This document shows positions 26,316 through 35,444 of a stretch of 64,000 bases of DNA, piece by piece. The number at the start of each line of letters is the position of its first letter. Positions within the stretch are counted from its first letter, which is position 1. The position numbers and the translations under genes were made by a program. The DNA is from Mycobacterium sp. SMC-4 (GTDB lineage: Bacteria; Actinomycetota; Actinomycetes; Mycobacteriales; Mycobacteriaceae), in assembly GCF_025263265.1 (NCBI RefSeq), contig NZ_CP079869.1, forward strand, positions 1,488,001-1,552,000, given 5' to 3'. Under the pieces are notes generated by a model, which ran no database searches, had not been told where the DNA came from, and saw only the letters and a list, made by a program, of their open reading frames with translations.

Positions 26316-27338
26316 GTGAACAGGCGGATATCGACCCTGCTCGTCGCGCTGGTGCCGATCCTGATCTTCGGGGTTGTGCTGACCATGGTGACGGTGCCCT
26401 ATGTCGCGCTGGGCCCAGGCCCGACGTTCGACACGCTCGGGGAGATCGACGGCAAACGCGTCGTGGACATCGAGGGCGCCGATCTGCATCCCACCAGTGG
26501 TCACCTCAACATGACCACGGTCTCCCAGCGCGACGGACTGACGCTGGGCCAGGCACTGGTCTTCTGGGCGTCGGGTCGCGATCAGCTGATCCCGCGCGAG
26601 ATGGTCTACCCGCCGGACAAGAGCCGCGAAGAGATCGACGAAGCCAACAACAGGGACTTCCGCAGGTCCGAAGACAGCGCCGAGTACGCCGCGCTGCATT
26701 ACCTCGACTACCCGATGGCGGTCACGATCTCCACCGTCGACGAAGAGGGGCCCTCGCACGACAAGCTGCAGCCCGGCGACGCGATCGACGGTGTCAACAA
26801 CCGGCCGGTCGCCAGCCTCGAGGAATTCCAGGCCCTACTCGCCGACACCGAGCCCGGCGAGACGATCCAGGTGGACTACCGCCGCAAGAACGCCCCGGCC
26901 GGGGTCGCCGAGATCACGTTGGGTGAGCACCCGGACCGTCCGCACGGGTTCCTCGGCATCGGGGTGCTCGACGCGCCGTGGGCGCCGTACTCCATCAGCT
27001 TCAACCTGGCCAACGTCGGTGGCCCGTCGGCGGGTTTGATGTTCAGTCTGGCGGTGGTGGACAAGCTGACCACCGGTGAGCTCAACGGCGGCAAGTTCGT
27101 CGCCGGCAGCGGCACCATCACCGGCGACGGCAAGGTGGGCTCGATCGGCGGCATCACCCACAAGATCATCGCCGCCGAGGACGCCGGTGCGACGGTCTTC
27201 CTGGTACCGGCCGAAAATTGCGCGGAAGCCAGATCCGTCGACACCGACAGCATCGAATTACTCACCGTCGACACCCTTGAGCAGGCCATTGACTCGCTGC
27301 GGGTGTTGTCCGCCGGTGGTGAACCCCCGCGCTGCTGA
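26316..27338 (+). CDS. PDZ and Lon-type serine protease, membrane anchored (Rv3194c-like)
   Basis: The 340-residue protein has an N-terminal signal-anchor (about 5-28), a PDZ domain (about 130-210, with DKLQPGDAIDGVNNRPV) and a C-terminal Lon protease domain. The Lon Ser-Lys dyad is visible: Ser238 in GGPSAGLMF and Lys283 in GGITHKIIAA, 45 residues apart as in Lon. There is no AAA domain. It would act outside the membrane as a quality-control or processing protease. It is divergent from the DUF2342 gene and upstream of the UPF0182 gene, as in M. tuberculosis Rv3194c-Rv3193c. Confidence 0.9.
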   Translation: MNRRISTLLVALVPILIFGVVLTMVTVPYVALGPGPTFDTLGEIDGKRVVDIEGADLHPTSGHLNMTTVSQRDGLTLGQALVFWASGRDQLIPREMVYPPDKSREEIDEANNRDFRRSEDSAEYAALHYLDYPMAVTISTVDEEGPSHDKLQPGDAIDGVNNRPVASLEEFQALLADTEPGETIQVDYRRKNAPAGVAEITLGEHPDRPHGFLGIGVLDAPWAPYSISFNLANVGGPSAGLMFSLAVVDKLTTGELNGGKFVAGSGTITGDGKVGSIGGITHKIIAAEDAGATVFLVPAENCAEARSVDTDSIELLTVDTLEQAIDSLRVLSAGGEPPRC

Positions 27339-27445
27339 TCTGCTGTCTTCGCGTCGATGCGTAGAGTGATGCCCAAACAGTCTGCGCTCTCTGTGTGCGC
27401 GGCCGTGACCGATAGTGCTGGCAAACGTGAGACTGGAGTGACCTA

Positions 27446-30400
27446 GTGGGTATGCGGCCCGCGGCGAAGATGCCGAACATGACGCGACGAAGCCGGGCGA
27501 TGATCGCGCTTGCGGTCGTGGTGGTGCTGCTGTTGCTGCTCGGCCCGAGGTTCATCGACACCTATGTGAATTGGCTGTGGTTCGGCGAACTGGGCTACCG
27601 CTCGGTGTTCACCACCCAGCTGCTGACGCGTCTGACCATCTTCGTGGTCGTCGCGCTGTTCATCGGCGCCATCGTGTTCGCCGCACTCGCCCTGGCCTAC
27701 CGCACCCGGCCGGTGTTCGTCCCGACCGCCGGACCCGACGACCCGGTTGCGCGTTACCGCACCGCGGTGATGACGAAGCTGCGCCTGATCGGCATCGGGG
27801 TGCCGGTGTTCATCGGCCTGCTCGCCGGTCTGGTGGCGCAGAGCTACTGGGACCGGGTGCAACTGTTCCTGCACGGCGGCAGCTTCGGCATCCAGGACCC
27901 GCAGTTCGGCATCGACCTCGGCTTCTATGCCTTCGATCTGCCCTTCTACCGGCTGGTGCTGACCTACCTGTTCGTCGCGACGTTCCTGGCGTTCGTGGCG
28001 AACCTGCTCGGCCACTACCTGTTCGGCGGCATCCGGCTGGCAGGGCGCACCGGCGCGGTCAGCCGGGCCGCCCGGATCCAGCTGATCTCGCTGGTCGGGC
28101 TGTTCATCCTGCTCAAGGCGGTGGCCTACTGGTTCGACCGCTACGAACTGCTCAGCCATACCCGTGGCGGCAAGCCGTTCACCGGAGCCGGCTACACCGA
28201 CATCAACGCGGTACTGCCGGCCAAACTGATCCTCGTCGCGATCGCCGTCATCTGTGCAGCCGCGGTGTTCTCCGCGTTGGTATTGCGCGATCTGCGCATC
28301 CCCGCCATCGGCGTCGTGCTGTTGCTGCTGTCCTCGCTGGTCATCGGTGCCGGCTGGCCGCTGGTGGTCGAGCAGATCAGCGTGCGTCCCAACGCGGCGC
28401 AGAAGGAAAGCGAGTACATCGCCCGCAGTATCGCGGCCACCAGACAGGCCTACGGTCTGGAAGACGACGTGGTCACCTACGAGGACTATCCCGGCAACGC
28501 CGCCGCGACCGCGGCCCAGATCGCCGCCGACCGCGCCACGACGTCGAACATCAGGGTGCTCGACCCCAACATCGTCAGCCCGGCGTTCACGCAGTTCCAG
28601 CAGGGCAAGAACTTCTACTACTTCCCCGAGCAGCTGGCCATGGACCGCTATCGGGATGACGACGGCAACCTGCGCGACTACGTGGTCGCTGCGCGCGAGC
28701 TCAACCCCGACCGGCTGATCGACAACCAGCGGGACTGGATCAACCGTCACACCGTCTACACCCACGGCAACGGCTTCATCGCGTCGCCGGCCAACACGGT
28801 GCGCGGGGTGGCCAACGACCCCACACAGAACGGCGGGTATCCGGAGTTCCTGTCCAGCGTGGTCGGCGCCACCGGCGTGGTGTCACCCGGACCGGCCCCG
28901 CTGGCCCAGCCGCGCATCTACTACGGCCCGGTCATCGCCAACACCCCCGCCGACTACGCGATCGTCGGTGAGAACGGCGCGCCGCGTGAATACGACTACG
29001 AGACCAACGTCGAAACCCGCAACTACACCTACACCGGTGAGGGCGGCGTCCCGATCGGGAGCCTGTTCACCCGCAGCGTGTTTGCCGCCAAGTACGCCGA
29101 GCGGAACTTCCTGTTCTCCAACGTGATCGGGGAGAACAGCAAGATCCTGTTCAACCGCGACCCGGCTGACCGGGTGAAGGCGGTGGCGCCGTGGCTGACC
29201 ACTGACACCACCGTGTACCCGGCGATCGTCAACGAGCGGATCGTCTGGATCGTCGACGGTTACACCACGCTGGACAACTACCCGTACTCGGAGCTGACGT
29301 CGTTGTCCTCAACGACCGTCGACTCCCAGGAGGTGGCGCTGAACCGGCTGCAACCCGACAAGCAGGTGTCCTACATCCGCAACTCGGTGAAGGCGACCGT
29401 CGACGCCTACGACGGCACGGTCACGCTCTACGCCCAGGACGAGGACGACCCGGTGCTGCAGGCGTGGATGAAGGTCTTCCCCGACACCGTGCAGCCCAAG
29501 TCCGAGATCTCCGAGGAGCTGCAGGATCACCTGCGCTATCCCGAGGACCTGTTCAAGGTGCAGCGCGCGTTGCTGGCCAAGTACCACGTCGACGACCCGA
29601 TCACGTTCTTCTCGACGTCGGACTTCTGGGACGTTCCGCTGGATCCGAACCCGACGGCCAGCAGCTTCCAACCGCCGTACTACATCGTGGCCAAGGACCT
29701 TGCCGCGGAGAACGGCGCAGGATCGTTCCAGCTGACCAGTGCGCTCAACCGGTTCCGGCGCGACTTCCTGGCCGCGTTCATGAGCGCCAGCTCCGATCCG
29801 GAGACCTACGGCAAGATCACGGTCCTGACCATTCCGGGCCAGGTCAACGGTCCCAAGCTGGCATTCAACGCGATCAGCACCGACACCGCGGTGTCCCAGG
29901 ACCTCGGCGTCATCGGCCGCGACAACACCAACCGGATCCGGTGGGGCAACCTGCTCACGCTGCCGGTCGGCCCGGGTGGGCTGCTCTACGTCGCGCCGGT
30001 CTATGCGTCGCCGGGCAATACCGATGCGGCGTCGACTTATCCGCGCCTGATCCGCGTGGCGATGATGTACAACGACAAGATCGGCTACGGCCCGACCGTG
30101 CGTGACGCGCTGACCGAGATCTTCGGCCCCGGTGCGGACGCGACGGCCACCGGTCCCGCGGCGACCGAACCCCCTGCCACCGGCCAAGCGGCTCAACAGC
30201 CTGCGCCGGCGCAGAACAATCTGCCGCAGGCCGCGACGCCGCCGCGTCCGCAGCAGGGTGATTCACCGCCGGCCCAGCAGCCGGCGGGCACCCCGGCAGC
30301 CGCAGTTCCGCCGACCGGGCCGACGCAGCTCTCGGGCGGGAAAGCCGCTGCGCTGCAGGATGTCAACACTGCGCTGGACGCGGTGCGCAATGCCCAGCGC

Positions 30401-30478
30401 AGCGGTGACTTCGCGCAGTACGGAGAGGCGCTGCAACGCCTCGACGACGCGATGAACGAGTACCAGAACGCGGAATAG
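27446..30478 (+). CDS. UPF0182 large membrane protein (Rv3193c-like)
   Basis: The 1010-residue protein has seven hydrophobic helices in the first 330 residues (the first is [17 protein letters not shown]), then a large extracytoplasmic domain and a Pro/Ala/Gln-rich linker (about 900-950) ending in a short coiled-coil-like segment. It belongs to UPF0182, conserved across actinobacteria and cyanobacteria, with no established biochemical role. GTG at 27446 is the start. The SARP-type regulator gene begins 12 bp after the stop and is probably co-transcribed. The C-terminal low-complexity tail is variable among relatives. Confidence 0.9.
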   Translation: MGMRPAAKMPNMTRRSRAMIALAVVVVLLLLLGPRFIDTYVNWLWFGELGYRSVFTTQLLTRLTIFVVVALFIGAIVFAALALAYRTRPVFVPTAGPDDPVARYRTAVMTKLRLIGIGVPVFIGLLAGLVAQSYWDRVQLFLHGGSFGIQDPQFGIDLGFYAFDLPFYRLVLTYLFVATFLAFVANLLGHYLFGGIRLAGRTGAVSRAARIQLISLVGLFILLKAVAYWFDRYELLSHTRGGKPFTGAGYTDINAVLPAKLILVAIAVICAAAVFSALVLRDLRIPAIGVVLLLLSSLVIGAGWPLVVEQISVRPNAAQKESEYIARSIAATRQAYGLEDDVVTYEDYPGNAAATAAQIAADRATTSNIRVLDPNIVSPAFTQFQQGKNFYYFPEQLAMDRYRDDDGNLRDYVVAARELNPDRLIDNQRDWINRHTVYTHGNGFIASPANTVRGVANDPTQNGGYPEFLSSVVGATGVVSPGPAPLAQPRIYYGPVIANTPADYAIVGENGAPREYDYETNVETRNYTYTGEGGVPIGSLFTRSVFAAKYAERNFLFSNVIGENSKILFNRDPADRVKAVAPWLTTDTTVYPAIVNERIVWIVDGYTTLDNYPYSELTSLSSTTVDSQEVALNRLQPDKQVSYIRNSVKATVDAYDGTVTLYAQDEDDPVLQAWMKVFPDTVQPKSEISEELQDHLRYPEDLFKVQRALLAKYHVDDPITFFSTSDFWDVPLDPNPTASSFQPPYYIVAKDLAAENGAGSFQLTSALNRFRRDFLAAFMSASSDPETYGKITVLTIPGQVNGPKLAFNAISTDTAVSQDLGVIGRDNTNRIRWGNLLTLPVGPGGLLYVAPVYASPGNTDAASTYPRLIRVAMMYNDKIGYGPTVRDALTEIFGPGADATATGPAATEPPATGQAAQQPAPAQNNLPQAATPPRPQQGDSPPAQQPAGTPAAAVPPTGPTQLSGGKAAALQDVNTALDAVRNAQRSGDFAQYGEALQRLDDAMNEYQNAE

Positions 30479-30490
30479 CCGCGCACGGCG

Positions 30491-33400
30491 GTGCAGTACC
30501 GGTTGCTCGGGCCACTGCAGGTGGTCCGCGGGGGGAGCCCGATCGACATCGGTCCGCGTAAGCAGCGCGCGGTGCTGGCGGCCCTACTGCTTGCGCAGGG
30601 GCGGGTGGTCTCCACCGATCGGCTAGCCGACGCGGTGTGGGGCGACGACGTCCCGGCGAGCGTGACGGCGAGTCTGCAGGTCTACATCTCGAATCTGCGC
30701 CGGGCGCTGCGCGACTCGCAGATGGCCTCACCGATCGTGCGCCAGCCGCCGGGTTATTACCTCGACGTGCACCACGATGCGGTGGATCTGTCCGTGTTCA
30801 CCGCCGGTTGTGCTCGCGCGGGCGCGGCGATCGAGGGTGAACGCTGGGAGGAGGCGCTCGCCGAGGCCGATGTGGCGCTGAACCTGGTGCGCGGGGATCT
30901 GCTCGAAGACCTCGCCGATGCGCACTGGGTGCGCGAGGACGCTGCCCGGGTTGCCGAGATGCGCACGGAGTGCCTGGCCAACAAGGTGATTGCGTTGTTG
31001 GCGTTGGGAAAGGTGCCGACCGCGCTGACCGAGGTGTCGCGGCTACGGGAAGTCGACCCGCTGGCCGATCGCGGATGTCGCCTGCAGATGCTCGCGCTGT
31101 ATCGGGCCGGCCGCACCGCGGACGCGCTGGACACCTATGCCCGGCACGCGCGGTTGCTCGACGCCGAATTGGGCTTGGCGCCGGGGCCCGAGCTGAAAGA
31201 ACTGCAGACCGCGGTGTTGCGTCAGGCGCCCGAACTGGCCGGCTGGCCGCGCCGGCCGGAGTGGACCGGCGCCGCGCCGACGGCTGCACCCGATCCTGCG
31301 TCCGGCGTCCCGGTTCCCGACCAGGCCCCGGCGCAGCGAGCTCTGCTCGTCGGCCGGGAGCGTGAACTAACCCTGGCCGCACAGATGGTGGCTCGGGTCG
31401 CCGCCGGTGCCACGCGCTGGCTGGTGCTCTCGGGTCCGCCGGGCATCGGCAAGACCCGGCTGGCCGAGGAGGTGGCAGGTCAGGTCCGCGCCCGCGGCGG
31501 AGACGTCGCGTGGGTGAACTGTCCCGATGAACGCGCCACCCCGCCGTGGTGGCCGATGCGCCATCTGGTCAGAGCGTTGGGCGCCGATGCCGACCTGCTC
31601 GCCGTGCCGGACAACGCCGACCCCGACACCGCGCGATTCCTTGTCTACGAACGGATTCAGCGGCTGATCGAATCCGCGCCGCGACTGCTGGCCGTCGTGG
31701 TCGACGATGTGCAGTGGTCGGACATCACCTCGGCGGCCTGCCTTGCCTACATCGCCGGGGCGCTGCGGGACCGCCCGGTGCTGATGATCGTGACCGTGCG
31801 CGACGGGGACCACAGCCCAGAGATCGCGCGGCTGCTGAGCACTGTCGCCCGCGGTGAGGACAACCGCCTCATCGAGGTGCCGGCGTTGTCGTCGACCGAC
31901 GTGGCCACGCTGGCCAATGAGGTCGCCGAGGAGGTGGTGACCGCGGCCGAGGCCGCCGAGCTCGCCGACCGTACCGGCGGCAACCCGTTCTTCGTCTCGG
32001 AATACGCCCGACTGCCCAGAAACGAACGGGCCGCCCACGAGATTCCCCATGCGGTGCGGTCGGTACTCGATCGGAGGCTGGCGGCGCTGGATCCCGCGGT
32101 GGTGCAGGTGCTGCGGGCTGCCGCGGTCATCGGTGACGTCGTCGACGCGGCGGCGGTGCCGGTGTTGGCGCGAGCCACCCGGCTCGACCTCGACACTCTG
32201 GCCGACTATCTGGACGAGGCCGCCGACGAGCGCATCGTGATTCCGACGCACTCCGGGGACGGGTACTCCTTCGCCCACGGTCTGCTGCGCGAGCAACTGC
32301 TGGCCGGCCTGCCCGCGTTACGCCGGCAGCGTCTGCACGCCACGGTCGCCGAGGTGCTGGCCGACAGCAGCGCCCCGGACGCGCCCACACGTCGCGCCCA
32401 GCACCTGATCGCGGCACAGCCCCTCGTCGAACCCGCGATCGTGGTGCAGGCGTGCCGGATGGCTGCCGAACAGGCCACCGCCCAATGGAGTTCGGACATC
32501 GCCGCCGGGTGGTGGCAGGCTGCTCTGGATGCCTACGACCGGCAGCCGGTCTCGGCGCGAGACGACGGCGAGCGCGACGCGTTGACCGTGGAGCTGCTCG
32601 AGGCGCACTCCCGGGCCGGCCGCGGCCAGTTGGTCCTCGACAGCGTGCAGCGCTACCTGGGGGAGGCCTTGGGTACCGGGCGGGCGGCCAGTGCGGGCCG
32701 GGTTGCCAGCGCGCTGTTGCGGGCCAGCGGCGGCTGGCCCTGGCTGGCGCCGGGCAACGACGCGGGCGATCTGCTCGGCCTGTTGGAGCGGGCCGCTGCG
32801 CTGTCGGACAGTGAACCGTCCTCGGCGGCGCGGGTGCTGCCGGCGCTGGCGGTGGGCCACTGCTATCACCCGGATCCTGCCGTGGCGCATACCCTGCTGG
32901 ACCGAGCCGACAGGCTGGCCCAGGACACCGCAGATCCCGACGTTCTCGCCGATGTCCTGGTGGGCCGGCTCATCACGTTTTCCGGGGTGGCGACATTCAG
33001 CCGCGAGACGTTGCAGTGGGTGGACCAGTTGAATGCGCTGGGCCACAACAGGTCACGCGAAGACGCCGTGATCGCGCATTCGGTGGCGACGATGGCGGCG
33101 ATGAATCTCGGTGACGTACCCGGTGCCCGCAGACATGTCGAGGCCGGGATTGCCGGCAGCGAGGAGCTACACCTTCCGGTGCTGCGCGCCCAGTTGCGCT
33201 GGATGGAAGCGGTATTGGCGATGTGGATCGGTGACTTCGCCGAGGCCGAACGCCATCATGCGATTGCCGCGCACGTGCATGAGCAGACCGAGCTCTACGA
33301 GGCCGGCAGTGGTCTGCTGGCGACTGCGTCGCTGCTACGGGAGCGCGGTGGCCCGATCGGTGCGGATTGGGCGGGTGTGCACGCACAGAAGGACGACGGC

Positions 33401-33925
33401 GGCCAGGGCATGGTCGGCGTGGTGCGGACCGCGCTGCTGACATTGGACTCCGGGCCGCAGGCCCGCGGCGAGGCGGTTCGCACCCTGCAGCGGTCGGCAG
33501 GCACCCAGGGCAAGGCGCACGTCTGGACGACTCTGGGCCATCAGACGCTGTTGGCGCACCTGGCAGCAGACCACGTCTTGCCCGACTTCGCCGGCCCGTT
33601 GCTGACCGCGTTGGATCCGTTCCGCGACCGGATCGCGGTGATCGGGCAGGTCGGAATGGCCGGCCCGGTGGCCCTGGCTACCGCACGGCTGCACGCACTG
33701 CGCGGTGACCTCACACGTGCGCGTGCCGACCTGGTGGCCGCCCGCGAGAACGCCGAGCGCAACGCCGGGATACCTGCGCTACTGCGCTGCCGACTGGTGG
33801 ACTGCGAACTGGCCGAGCCGGGCGCCGAACGGTCGCGACGGGCCGCGGCGCTGGCAGAGGAGGCCCAAGCCGTCGGCATGGCCGCCGTCGCCGCTGCGGC
33901 GCGTGCCCTCTTGGACATTCCTTAA
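30491..33925 (+). CDS. SARP/AfsR-type regulator: winged HTH, BTAD and ATPase domains
   Basis: The 1144-residue protein starts with an OmpR-like winged helix (about 1-95, RLLGPLQVV then ASVTASLQVYISNLRRAL). A BTAD bacterial transcriptional activation domain (about 95-245), a Pro/Ala linker and a STAND/AAA ATPase follow. Walker A is GPPGIGKT (315-322) and a DDVQWSD Walker B follows about 90 residues later. The remaining 500 residues are helical repeats of TPR type. There is no C-terminal LuxR helix. Such regulators activate secondary-metabolite or morphological genes in an ATP-dependent way. GTG at 30491 lies 12 bp after the UPF0182 stop. A flavin oxidase gene downstream is a possible target. 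Confidence 0.87.
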   Translation: MQYRLLGPLQVVRGGSPIDIGPRKQRAVLAALLLAQGRVVSTDRLADAVWGDDVPASVTASLQVYISNLRRALRDSQMASPIVRQPPGYYLDVHHDAVDLSVFTAGCARAGAAIEGERWEEALAEADVALNLVRGDLLEDLADAHWVREDAARVAEMRTECLANKVIALLALGKVPTALTEVSRLREVDPLADRGCRLQMLALYRAGRTADALDTYARHARLLDAELGLAPGPELKELQTAVLRQAPELAGWPRRPEWTGAAPTAAPDPASGVPVPDQAPAQRALLVGRERELTLAAQMVARVAAGATRWLVLSGPPGIGKTRLAEEVAGQVRARGGDVAWVNCPDERATPPWWPMRHLVRALGADADLLAVPDNADPDTARFLVYERIQRLIESAPRLLAVVVDDVQWSDITSAACLAYIAGALRDRPVLMIVTVRDGDHSPEIARLLSTVARGEDNRLIEVPALSSTDVATLANEVAEEVVTAAEAAELADRTGGNPFFVSEYARLPRNERAAHEIPHAVRSVLDRRLAALDPAVVQVLRAAAVIGDVVDAAAVPVLARATRLDLDTLADYLDEAADERIVIPTHSGDGYSFAHGLLREQLLAGLPALRRQRLHATVAEVLADSSAPDAPTRRAQHLIAAQPLVEPAIVVQACRMAAEQATAQWSSDIAAGWWQAALDAYDRQPVSARDDGERDALTVELLEAHSRAGRGQLVLDSVQRYLGEALGTGRAASAGRVASALLRASGGWPWLAPGNDAGDLLGLLERAAALSDSEPSSAARVLPALAVGHCYHPDPAVAHTLLDRADRLAQDTADPDVLADVLVGRLITFSGVATFSRETLQWVDQLNALGHNRSREDAVIAHSVATMAAMNLGDVPGARRHVEAGIAGSEELHLPVLRAQLRWMEAVLAMWIGDFAEAERHHAIAAHVHEQTELYEAGSGLLATASLLRERGGPIGADWAGVHAQKDDGGQGMVGVVRTALLTLDSGPQARGEAVRTLQRSAGTQGKAHVWTTLGHQTLLAHLAADHVLPDFAGPLLTALDPFRDRIAVIGQVGMAGPVALATARLHALRGDLTRARADLVAARENAERNAGIPALLRCRLVDCELAEPGAERSRRAAALAEEAQAVGMAAVAAAARALLDIP

Positions 33926-33936
33926 ACCGGAGTTCC

Positions 33937-33956
33937 AAGGCACCTTTAAGGGCCTT
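33937..33956. promoter_or_regulatory. Candidate operator upstream of the flavin oxidase gene
   Basis: AAGGCACCTTTAAGGGCCTT is a 20-bp imperfect palindrome with AAGGC/GCCTT ends, 45 bp before the oxidase ATG. An adjacent TCTAGTCC-like sequence (about 33966) may be the -10. It could bind the SARP-type regulator encoded just upstream, but SARP sites are normally direct repeats, so the assignment is weak. Confidence 0.25.
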
Positions 33957-34001
33957 CGGTGACGCTCTAGTCCGAATGAGGACGGATCAGAGAGGACTCC
34001 G

Positions 34002-35384
34002 ATGACAATTCCGACCGAGCTGACGCGCGACGAGGTGCTGCGCACGCTGTGCGGGCACGTCACCACGCCCGTCGCGCTGTCCGGTGAGCCGGGATACGAG
34101 CGCTGCCTGCCGTGGAACGTCGCGGCGCCGGTGGCACCGGCCGCGGTGGTGCTGGCGACGACGGCCGAGGACATCGCGGCGACGGTCAGGTTCGCCGCGG
34201 CGCACGCGTTCACCGTGACCGTGCAGGCGACGGGGCACGGTGCCGTCGGCGTCGGTGCCGACACGATCCTGGTGCTGACAGCGGGGATGACCCACTGTGA
34301 GGTGGACGTCGGCCATCGCACGGCGCGGGTGAGTGCCGGTGCACGCTGGCAGCACGTGCTCGACGCCGCCGCGCCGCACTGCCTCGCGCCGCTGTGCGGC
34401 TCGGCTCCGGGTGTCGGTGTGGTCGGTTACCTGACGGGCGGCGGAATCGGCCCGCTGGTACGGACTTTCGGGCTGTCGTCAGATTACGTGCGGGCGTTCG
34501 ACGTCGTGACCGGTGACGGACGCTTGCTGCGTGCGACTCCGGACGAGAACGCCGACCTGTTCTGGGGTCTGCGCGGCGGTAAGGCCACGCTGGGCATCGT
34601 CACCGCAGTCGAGATCGATCTGCTGCCGATCCGCGAATTCTACGGCGGATCAGTGTATTTCGACGGCACGGATACTGCAGCGGTGTTGCACGCGTGGGGC
34701 CGGTGGAGCCGCTCGCTACCGGAGACGGTGAACACGTCGATCGCGGTGCAGCAGCTGCCGCCGCTACCGGGGGTGCCGGAGCCGCTGGCGGGCCGGATGA
34801 CGGTGGCGGTGCGCTACACGGCCGTCGGAGATGTCGCCGACGCCGAGCGGCTGCTGGCGCCGATGCGCGAGGCGGCGGCGCCGATCCTCGACAGTGTGGC
34901 CGTGCTGCCCTACGCGGCGATCGGTGCCGTCCATGCTGACCCCGTGGATCCGATGCCGATCAACGAGGATCAGGCGCTGCTGTCCGCGCTGCCGGCCGAA
35001 GCGATCGACACGCTGCTGGCGCTGGTGGGCCCGGGCTCCGGATCACCGCAGGTGATCGTCGAGCTGCGATTGCTCGGGGGAGCGCTGGCCCGCGAGCCAC
35101 AACACCGCAGCGCGTTCTGCCACCGCGACGCGGCGTATTCGCTGGCGGTGATCGGCGCCCTGGTGCCGGAGATCGCCGGGGTGGTGGTCGACCACGCACG
35201 GGCGGTCACCACGGCCGTCGCGCCGTGGGCCACCGGCGGACAAATGCCGAACTTCGCACCCTCCTACGACCCGGCCCGCCCGGCGCGGTTGTACAACGCC
35301 GACACGCTGCACTGGCTGGCCGCCCTGGCCGACCGCTACGACCCGGCGCGGGTGTTGGCCACCGGGCAGGTGATCCGCAGCTGA
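34002..35384 (+). CDS. FAD-linked oxidase (PCMH / BBE-type)
   Basis: The 460-residue protein has a PCMH-type FAD domain: VTVQATGHGAVGVGAD with His79, the usual covalent 8-alpha-histidyl position; a GSAPGVGVVGYLTGGG loop; and ENADLFWGLRGG. The C-terminus has a BBE-like motif (NADTLHWLAALADRYDPARVL). In bicovalent enzymes the loop has Cys where Ala135 sits here, so flavin attachment would be through His79 only. Relatives oxidise alcohols, sugars or alkaloids with O2; the substrate is unknown. ATG at 34002 follows AGAGGA. It stands alone between the SARP-type regulator and htpG. Confidence 0.82.
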   Translation: MTIPTELTRDEVLRTLCGHVTTPVALSGEPGYERCLPWNVAAPVAPAAVVLATTAEDIAATVRFAAAHAFTVTVQATGHGAVGVGADTILVLTAGMTHCEVDVGHRTARVSAGARWQHVLDAAAPHCLAPLCGSAPGVGVVGYLTGGGIGPLVRTFGLSSDYVRAFDVVTGDGRLLRATPDENADLFWGLRGGKATLGIVTAVEIDLLPIREFYGGSVYFDGTDTAAVLHAWGRWSRSLPETVNTSIAVQQLPPLPGVPEPLAGRMTVAVRYTAVGDVADAERLLAPMREAAAPILDSVAVLPYAAIGAVHADPVDPMPINEDQALLSALPAEAIDTLLALVGPGSGSPQVIVELRLLGGALAREPQHRSAFCHRDAAYSLAVIGALVPEIAGVVVDHARAVTTAVAPWATGGQMPNFAPSYDPARPARLYNADTLHWLAALADRYDPARVLATGQVIRS

Positions 35385-35394
35385 CCAGGCTCGC

Positions 35395-35400
35395 TAGTAT
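35395..35400 (+). promoter_or_regulatory. Predicted -10 element of htpG
   Basis: TAGTAT fits TANNNT and lies 44 bp before the htpG ATG, leaving room for a short leader with the AAGGGGAG ribosome-binding site. No HAIR or CIRCE heat-shock operator was seen next to it. Confidence 0.4.
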
Positions 35401-35444
35401 TTTTCTCCCGGCATCCGAGGTCGTCTTGTCGAAGGGGAGAGCAC

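Noticed and set aside
34002..35384. Bicovalent flavin attachment in the FAD oxidase
   Set aside because: Ala135 replaces the Cys needed for the 6-S-cysteinyl bond; only His79 is available.
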